Positions 45,322-49,990 of a DNA stretch of 49,990 nt are shown piece after piece (the stretch's first letter is position 1; the number at the start of each line of letters is the position of its first letter). The notes beneath the pieces were generated by a model that made no database searches, was not told the DNA's origin, and saw only the letters and a program-made list of their open reading frames with translations. A program made the translations under genes and the position numbers. This DNA is from Terriglobales bacterium (GTDB taxonomy: Bacteria; Acidobacteriota; Terriglobia; Terriglobales; Acidobacteriaceae). The stretch covers positions 1 through 49,990 of the forward strand of contig JAICSO010000028.1 of NCBI GenBank assembly GCA_025936825.1. Direction: 5' to 3'.

Positions 45322-45616
45322 GCGCGTGGCGGAGCTACAGGAATTTTCGGAAGGCTACATCTTTCGCTATCTGCCTGCATTTGCGCGCCTGAAACTCTCT
45401 GCTTTTCCGGGCCTTTCCTTTGACAAGGGAGATCTTCCCTTTGAGGAGCTACCTGCTTTTTTCCAAGAGCGCCTGCCAGACATGAGACGACCCGAGATTC
45501 GAGAGCGCATTAAGGAACAGCGGATCTCACCAGAAAACAAGCTGCAGCTCTTGGCGACGCTCGGCTCCCATGCGATCACGGATCCGTTTGAGTTTCGTCT
45601 TGCGCCGGTAGCCTAG
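45254..45616 (+). CDS. HipS-like protein (HipA N-subdomain alone)
   Basis: From ATG 45254 (AAAGGAGG 6-7 bases upstream) 120 residues: LLVLYQGERVAELQEFSEGY, FRYLPAF, LSAFPGLSFDKGDLPFEELP and FFQERLPDMRRPEIRERI are the pattern of the HipA N-terminal subdomain 1. In hipBST systems this piece is a separate antitoxin (HipS) for the HipT kinase. Here no kinase gene follows; the nearest is the frameshifted HipA-like gene 1 kb upstream. So it is an orphan antitoxin or part of a scrambled toxin-antitoxin locus. Confidence 0.75.
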   Translation: MRKLWRYKYKTPPPTLLVLYQGERVAELQEFSEGYIFRYLPAFARLKLSAFPGLSFDKGDLPFEELPAFFQERLPDMRRPEIRERIKEQRISPENKLQLLATLGSHAITDPFEFRLAPVA

Positions 45617-45636
45617 TCGCGAGTGGGTGTCCAAAG

Positions 45637-45668
45637 AGGAACCGTCTACAGTGGCCGGTTCCTTTTCC
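45637..45668 (+). terminator. Rho-independent terminator
   Basis: AGGAACCG and CGGTTCCT form an 8-base-pair stem with an 11-base loop, followed by TTTCC. It lies 20 bases after the HipS-like stop and should end that transcript. Confidence 0.65.
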
Positions 45669-45859
45669 TTGCACCGAGTGCTCAGCCGGAAGAACCCGCC
45701 CTCCCCCAATGCGCAAATGGGACACCCCGGGTTCTGCTTCGTCGTATTGCGGCAGATCGCGAGTTCAGCAGACCCTCTCATTAGCCCACCCCAAAAGCTA
45801 CAGGCGCGATCCCTAAACGTCCCAATCCGTTAAGACCTTCATTCACAAGGAGAACAGAC

Positions 45860-46879
45860 ATGAGCCCAGCGAATGGCCATGCAGATGGCTCCGAGAATCG
45901 TAGTGACGATCAAGCGACACCGCTAGTTGCTGACTCTGGCAATCCGGCACAGCTCTGGACGGCACAACTTTCGTCCGAGAGAATCAAAGAACTTGTGGGG
46001 GAACTGCAAATCCCTTTTGATCTGGCAGTCATCGAATGGCGCGTCACCGATACCACAAAGAACGGAAAACCTCGCGGACAGGTCATTCCGTATGCCGACC
46101 CAAGGGCCTATACCGACCGTCTCAACGCGCTGTTCACGCCTGTGGGCTGGACACGAAAATACACAATCCACACGAGTGCGAACTTCGAGCGCAGCAGAGA
46201 CCAGAGGACGGTGGCGAAAGTGTTTGTCACCTGCGAACTGACCATCTTCAGTCTCGGTTCGCATTCAGCCACGGGAGAAGGATGGACGGACGATGACAAT
46301 GCCGTCACAAGTGCCGAAGCACAGGCCTTCAAGCGCGCTTGCACCTGCCTTGGGCTGGGCCGATATCTTTATTATTGCGTTGGGACATGGGTCGACCTGG
46401 ATGAGCGCAACCGGCCGAAGGGGGTTCCCGCCCTCCCTGCATGGGCGACCCCTGAGGGCTGGAAGCGAGGCTTGCGTCCACAGCGATGCGGAGATTCCTC
46501 GATAGGCCATTCCCTACCGGACGCGAAACCCGGCACCGGTGCTGGCTCGGCAACACCGAGTTCGCTAATCCTCCAGATTGAATCCCTGGCCGAACCGCTG
46601 GGAAAACGAATGTACCGAGGACTGTTGAAGCGTATTACGAGGGTTTGGAATCCCCGTGAGATTCAAGATGAAGGAGTACAGCGACAAGTGCTGGCGCACA
46701 TGCAAGCAGCGGAACGAGGCTTTCACCGATTGGATGCAGCGTTGGACAGCGCCGGGCCAGAAGCGCTGACACAGATACTGCGCTCTCTCAAGTTGCAATC
46801 AATTGACAGGGTGGACAATCTTCAAACCTTGCGTGAAATCGTGCTTGCCCTCGAAGCAGCCCCGCGGGAGAAGTTGTGA
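45860..46879 (+). CDS. Rad52/22-like single-strand annealing protein
   Basis: 339 residues. Residues about 30-180 match the Rad52/Rad22 fold used by phage and plasmid annealing proteins: KELVGELQIPFDLAVIEWRV, QVIPYADPRAYTDRLNALFT, GEGWTDDDNAVTSAEAQAFK, RACTCLGLGRYLYYC. These proteins anneal complementary single strands in recombination. The C-terminal half is helical with no catalytic motif. Presence beside SSB and primase genes fits a mobile-element DNA module. ATG 45860 follows AAGGAGAACAGAC. Confidence 0.85.
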   Translation: MSPANGHADGSENRSDDQATPLVADSGNPAQLWTAQLSSERIKELVGELQIPFDLAVIEWRVTDTTKNGKPRGQVIPYADPRAYTDRLNALFTPVGWTRKYTIHTSANFERSRDQRTVAKVFVTCELTIFSLGSHSATGEGWTDDDNAVTSAEAQAFKRACTCLGLGRYLYYCVGTWVDLDERNRPKGVPALPAWATPEGWKRGLRPQRCGDSSIGHSLPDAKPGTGAGSATPSSLILQIESLAEPLGKRMYRGLLKRITRVWNPREIQDEGVQRQVLAHMQAAERGFHRLDAALDSAGPEALTQILRSLKLQSIDRVDNLQTLREIVLALEAAPREKL

Positions 46880-47004
46880 AACAGTAGACCCCTTTTGCGG
46901 TAAGAGGACATCACCGGCACTGCCGCGCTTTCGCCTCACCGTTCTGATCAGCGCACCGGATGGTACCTAGTCGCAGCATATTTCCGGCGTTGAAAGCGAA
47001 ACCC

Positions 47005-47366
47005 ATGGAAAACGAACGATCAAAGGCAGAACAATCACTTCCACTCGAGGAAGCCGCCGCAAAGGCAGCTATCCTGACAGAATGCGACCGATTAGCCGAA
47101 GCGGGAATTACATTTGTAGCCGTGCATTTCGACGGCTCTGGCGATGAAGGCGTGAGCGAAGACATTAAGTGCTATGCGACCGAGCATTACGCTTACGAAG
47201 AAAGCGAAGTCCAGAACGCTAACATCTCCTACCTGCAAGAGCACTTTGAGACGCTTGTCCCTTACGGCGTTTCGGCGACGTGATTCTGAACGTGAAGGCC
47301 CGCAAGATCACAGTTGAGCGGAACGATCGCTTTGAAGACTACACAACGTCGACCTACGAGGTGTAG
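47005..47366 (+). pseudogene. DUF6878-like small protein with a frameshift
   Basis: From ATG 47005 the frame gives LTECDRLAEAGITFVAVHFD, GSGDEGVSEDIKCYATEH and ends early at 47283. A one-base loss near 47269 is needed to join the natural end FGDVILNVKARKITVERNDR...STYEV (stop 47364-47366). The pattern resembles small proteins labelled DUF6878, which sit beside DUF6915 proteins on plasmids and elements, as here. Function unknown. Confidence 0.68.
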
Positions 47367-47368
47367 TC

Positions 47369-47701
47369 ATGGCCCACCCGTTGAAGCACGCAGAGAGCAG
47401 CGCTAGAAAGTTTGGCGGCAAAGTCGAGGATCACCTGCCAATCCACGACTGGTTCGATGAGTCCAAAGCCTTCCTCCCAGACTTTCGACATCGCGCTCTT
47501 CGGCACCATGCCGAAGGAGTCTTCTTGTGCGAGCGCATCTTCGGGGTCGCAATCACCAACAGCGACGGCAGGCAGGTACCAGTGCGCTATATCGGGGAGC
47601 AGCATGTGAGAGAAGATCTGGGTCGGATTCCGACGGCACAGGACTGGCTGTCGCAAATCAGGACTGCACATTGGATGTATGGGCAGCGCCTTGCTTATTA
47701 A
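47369..47701 (+). CDS. DUF6915-like small protein
   Basis: 110 residues: MAHPLKHAESSARKFGGKVE, HDWFDESKAFLPDFRHRALR, VPVRYIGEQHVREDLGRIPT. This is a strongly patterned family (DUF6915-type by recall) found on plasmids, genomic islands and phages next to the preceding small protein. The His-rich start and the HRALRHHAEG segment could bind metal. Function unknown. It begins 3 bases after the restored stop of its neighbour, so the two form an operon. Confidence 0.78.
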   Translation: MAHPLKHAESSARKFGGKVEDHLPIHDWFDESKAFLPDFRHRALRHHAEGVFLCERIFGVAITNSDGRQVPVRYIGEQHVREDLGRIPTAQDWLSQIRTAHWMYGQRLAY

Positions 47702-47747
47702 AGGATCGATTGTTATCCTTTAATAGCTATACTTCGTATTAAAGGAT
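47697..47747 (+). promoter_or_regulatory. Three ATTAAAGGAT sites before the Fic gene
   Basis: ATTAAAGGAT is at 47697-47706, its inverse ATCCTTTAAT at 47715-47724, and a third direct copy at 47738-47747. The first two form a perfect 10-base inverted repeat with an 8-base centre. The third overlaps the ribosome site (AAAGGA) of the Fic gene. Since the Fic protein ends in a winged-helix-like region, self-repression is a good guess. Confidence 0.72.
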
Positions 47748-47756
47748 GATTCGGCC

Positions 47757-48938
47757 ATGCCAGCAGCAAAATTGCCGGGTAGACTGGGCACATACGTCGA
47801 CAGTTCGGTCGCTGGCGAAACTGTGCGGGCATTTATTCCGCCTCCGTTGCCGCCGGCACCCAAACTTGAATTCGATGGACTGTACCCCCATCTTGAGCGG
47901 GCGAGTCAAAGCCTCGGCCGCCTCAACAGCATGACCAAATTACTGCCGGACGTCCGATTCCTCCTCTATTTATACGTCCGCAAAGAGGCCCTCGTCTCAT
48001 CACAAATTGAGGGCACGCAATCGTCCTTTATTGATCTGCTGTTATTTGAGAATGAAGCCGCACCCAAGGTGCCGGTCGAGGATGTTGAGGAAGTTTCAAA
48101 CTACGTTGCTGCGATGCAACACGGCCTACGCCGGTTAGCAGGAGGATTCCCCCTGTCTCTACGCTTGATTCGAGAGATCCACGCCATTCTGCTCAGAGGA
48201 GGACGCGGCGCAAACAAGACGCCAGGCGAGTTTCGCCGAACTCAGAATTGGATCGGAGGCAGTCGACCCGGGAACGCTTCGTTCGTGCCCCCGCCTCCCC
48301 ATCGCGTGATGGAGTGTTTGGACAGCTTGGAACGTTTTCTTCACGATGAGAAGCACAAATTCCCGGTCCTGGTAGAGGCCGGCCTGGTGCATGTTCAGTT
48401 CGAGTCTATTCACCCGTTCCTCGATGGCAACGGCAGGCTTGGGCGATTGCTCATTACGCTCCTGTTGTGTTCAAAGGGCTCTCTGACCGAGCCACTTCTG
48501 TACCCGAGTCTCTTTCTGAAGACAAATCGAAACCATTACTACGATTTGCTGCAGCGAGTTCGAACGGAAGGCGCGTGGGAGGATTGGCTTTCCTTCTTCC
48601 TGGTTGGAGTCGCAGATGTGGCCGAGGAAGCGGCGGAGACCGCGGAGCGGACGTTGAAGCTGTTTACGAAAGACAAAGACAAGATACAGAAATTGGGGAG
48701 GGCAGCCCCCTCGGCGTTGCGTTTGCACGAATTCATGCAAACGCAACCATACGTTCGCATTCGAACCGCCGCCAAAGCCCTCAAGCTCACCATTCCAACC
48801 GTTACCAGTGCGCTGAAGCATCTGATGCAGCTTGCTATAGTTAAGGAAGTCTCGGGAAGAAGCAGAGATCGACTCTTCGCCTATTCACGGTACGTCAATA
48901 TGGTGAGCAAAGGAACCGAACCTCTGTCCGCTCCTTAG
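47757..48938 (+). CDS. Fic-domain AMP-transferase with built-in inhibitory helix
   Basis: 393 residues. The active-site motif HPFLDGNGRLGRLL begins at H219, with all catalytic positions present. The inhibitory motif SSQIEG (S81-G86; Glu85) lies before the core, as in class II Fic proteins, and should keep AMP transfer in check. An N-terminal Fic_N-type region precedes it, and the C-terminus (about 310-390; VRIRTAAKALKLTIPTVTSA) is a winged helix-turn-helix. Fic enzymes modify proteins, often gyrase-like or own partners; the target here is unknown. ATG 47757 is set by AAAGGA in the third operator copy. Confidence 0.92.
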   Translation: MPAAKLPGRLGTYVDSSVAGETVRAFIPPPLPPAPKLEFDGLYPHLERASQSLGRLNSMTKLLPDVRFLLYLYVRKEALVSSQIEGTQSSFIDLLLFENEAAPKVPVEDVEEVSNYVAAMQHGLRRLAGGFPLSLRLIREIHAILLRGGRGANKTPGEFRRTQNWIGGSRPGNASFVPPPPHRVMECLDSLERFLHDEKHKFPVLVEAGLVHVQFESIHPFLDGNGRLGRLLITLLLCSKGSLTEPLLYPSLFLKTNRNHYYDLLQRVRTEGAWEDWLSFFLVGVADVAEEAAETAERTLKLFTKDKDKIQKLGRAAPSALRLHEFMQTQPYVRIRTAAKALKLTIPTVTSALKHLMQLAIVKEVSGRSRDRLFAYSRYVNMVSKGTEPLSAP

Positions 48939-49156
48939 GACCTTGGGGTCCATCCTGCCGTCGAGCCAATCCCGAAATCAATCTGCATCGCTTTTCCCCG
49001 AAGGGATGTGAGTGTTACGCACTGCGTGTGATTTATAGGTGTCTCTAGCTGCCTGTATTGAAAACCCTGGAGGTACTCTCCCGCCTCTCGCCCGCTGTTC
49101 CCCAACTACCTTATTGTCCAGCAAACCGGCGTCGAGTAACAGAAGAGGAGGTACTT

Positions 49157-49990
49157 GTGAGCACTTGCATCTCCGCACTCCAACACTTGCGTCCACTCCA
49201 GGGCGGCGCATATGCCCATCTGCTGAGGGCATGTGACGGGGCCTGCTACGTGACTAAGTTCCAGAACAATCCCCAAAACATCCGAGTGCTTGCGAACGAG
49301 ATGCTGGCGACCAACTTGGGCCTGGCGCTTGGGCTGCCGATTCCCCGCGTGGAAGTGATCGAAGTTTCTGACTGGCTGATCGAACACACAGAAGATCTTC
49401 GAATCAAGCGCGGTGGTTCCAAGATTCCGTGCCGAAGGGGCAAACAATTGGGATCGCTGTACGTGGGCTCGGAGAGACCGGCCATGACATTCGACTATTT
49501 GCCGCGCGGGCTGCTTGAGAGGGTCGTCAATATCGCGGACTTTGCGCGTGCTCTTGTCCTGGACAAGTGGACGTGCAACGGCGATGGACGACAGGCGATG
49601 TTCTGTCGCAAGACACCGCGAAGCCAGCACTACCATGCCACCTTCATCGATCAAGGTTACTGCTTCAATGCTGGCGAATGGACTTTCCCGGACTATACGC
49701 TACAGGGCGGATACGCGAACAACTGGGTGTACGAGGGTGTGTCGGGATGGCATTCCTTTGAGCCGGCGCTCAGTCGGGCCGAAGAGATGGATGCGCAGAC
49801 CATTTGGCGGTGCGCCGCCGATATTCTCCAAGAGTGGTACGAAGAAGACCTAGACGGTCTGAATCGGTTGGTGGAGGCACTGCACCATCGCCGTAGGGCG
49901 ATTCGGAAGTTGATTACCGAATTTCGTAGGTCAAGCCGGAAACCATTTCCGAACTGGTGTAAATCGAGCCCGGATCCTGCCATGCCTCTC
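49157..49990 (+). CDS. HipA-like kinase (HipA_2 type), cut by the window end
   Basis: The frame opens with GTG 49157 after AGAGGAGGT and runs to the last base, 278 residues so far. Typical segments: AYAHLLRACDGACYVTKFQN with the ATP-site Lys, LANEMLATNLGLALGLPIPR, ALVLDKWTCNGDGRQAMFCR with the catalytic Asp region, and HATFIDQGYCFNAGEWTFPD with the metal-binding Asp. This is the short HipA-related kinase type found near mobile-element ends. Role unknown; likely a toxin-type or regulatory kinase. Confidence 0.82.
   Translation, partial: MSTCISALQHLRPLQGGAYAHLLRACDGACYVTKFQNNPQNIRVLANEMLATNLGLALGLPIPRVEVIEVSDWLIEHTEDLRIKRGGSKIPCRRGKQLGSLYVGSERPAMTFDYLPRGLLERVVNIADFARALVLDKWTCNGDGRQAMFCRKTPRSQHYHATFIDQGYCFNAGEWTFPDYTLQGGYANNWVYEGVSGWHSFEPALSRAEEMDAQTIWRCAADILQEWYEEDLDGLNRLVEALHHRRRAIRKLITEFRRSSRKPFPNWCKSSPDPAMPL

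Overview
The window looks like chromosome or large-element DNA of an acidobacterium (Terriglobia-like). This rests on gene style (a winged-helix/TolB/TPR regulator, a carboxypeptidase-regulatory plus TPR exported protein, stand-alone receivers and a DoxX-like protein) and is inference, not a database match.

Left part (1-22.3 kb), mixed genes. A complete insertion sequence with doubled terminal repeats (9-1439) precedes an exported TPR protein and a STAS protein. Next is an unusual export cluster (4.1-11.6 kb): a GAF-HlyD fusion, an HlyD-type lipoprotein, and a PqqD-like/M50 peptidase/HlyD fusion. Converging on it is a 71-residue peptide ending in seven RVQS repeats. Upstream of that peptide lie two palindromes, possible sigma-54 promoter elements and a sigma-54 activator gene. 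I read this as a candidate regulated peptide maturation and export system. It is followed by a putative zinc peptidase, two-component genes, small membrane proteins, a broken RsbU-type phosphatase, a CadC/TolB/TPR regulator and a vanadium-haloperoxidase-like enzyme.

Middle part (22.8-39.8 kb), a long, tightly packed, same-strand type IV secretion/conjugation operon: VirB2-like pilins (one a double-module protein), VirB3, VirB4, two VirB5/TrbJ-like proteins, VirB6, VirB8, VirB9, a VirD4-type coupling ATPase and accessory proteins, ending in a replication-relaxation-like protein. Inside it, between the VirB8 and VirB9 genes, sits a 927-residue protein whose motifs match the two-barrel RNA polymerases of the QDE-1/eukaryotic RdRP type. 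Its gene is bracketed by strong hairpins, one of which covers its ribosome binding site. This is the most striking item in the window. VirB10, VirB11 and a relaxase are not seen.

Right part (40.4 kb to end), the DNA-metabolism and toxin side of the mobile element: an archaeo-eukaryotic-type primase with a zinc ribbon, a frameshifted SSB, a Rad52-like annealing protein, a frameshifted HipA-like kinase, an orphan HipS-like protein, two small DUF-type proteins (one frameshifted), a Fic protein with a three-site operator-like promoter, and a second HipA-like kinase cut by the window end. Several genes here are broken by single-base indels, so either decay or residual assembly errors affect this stretch.
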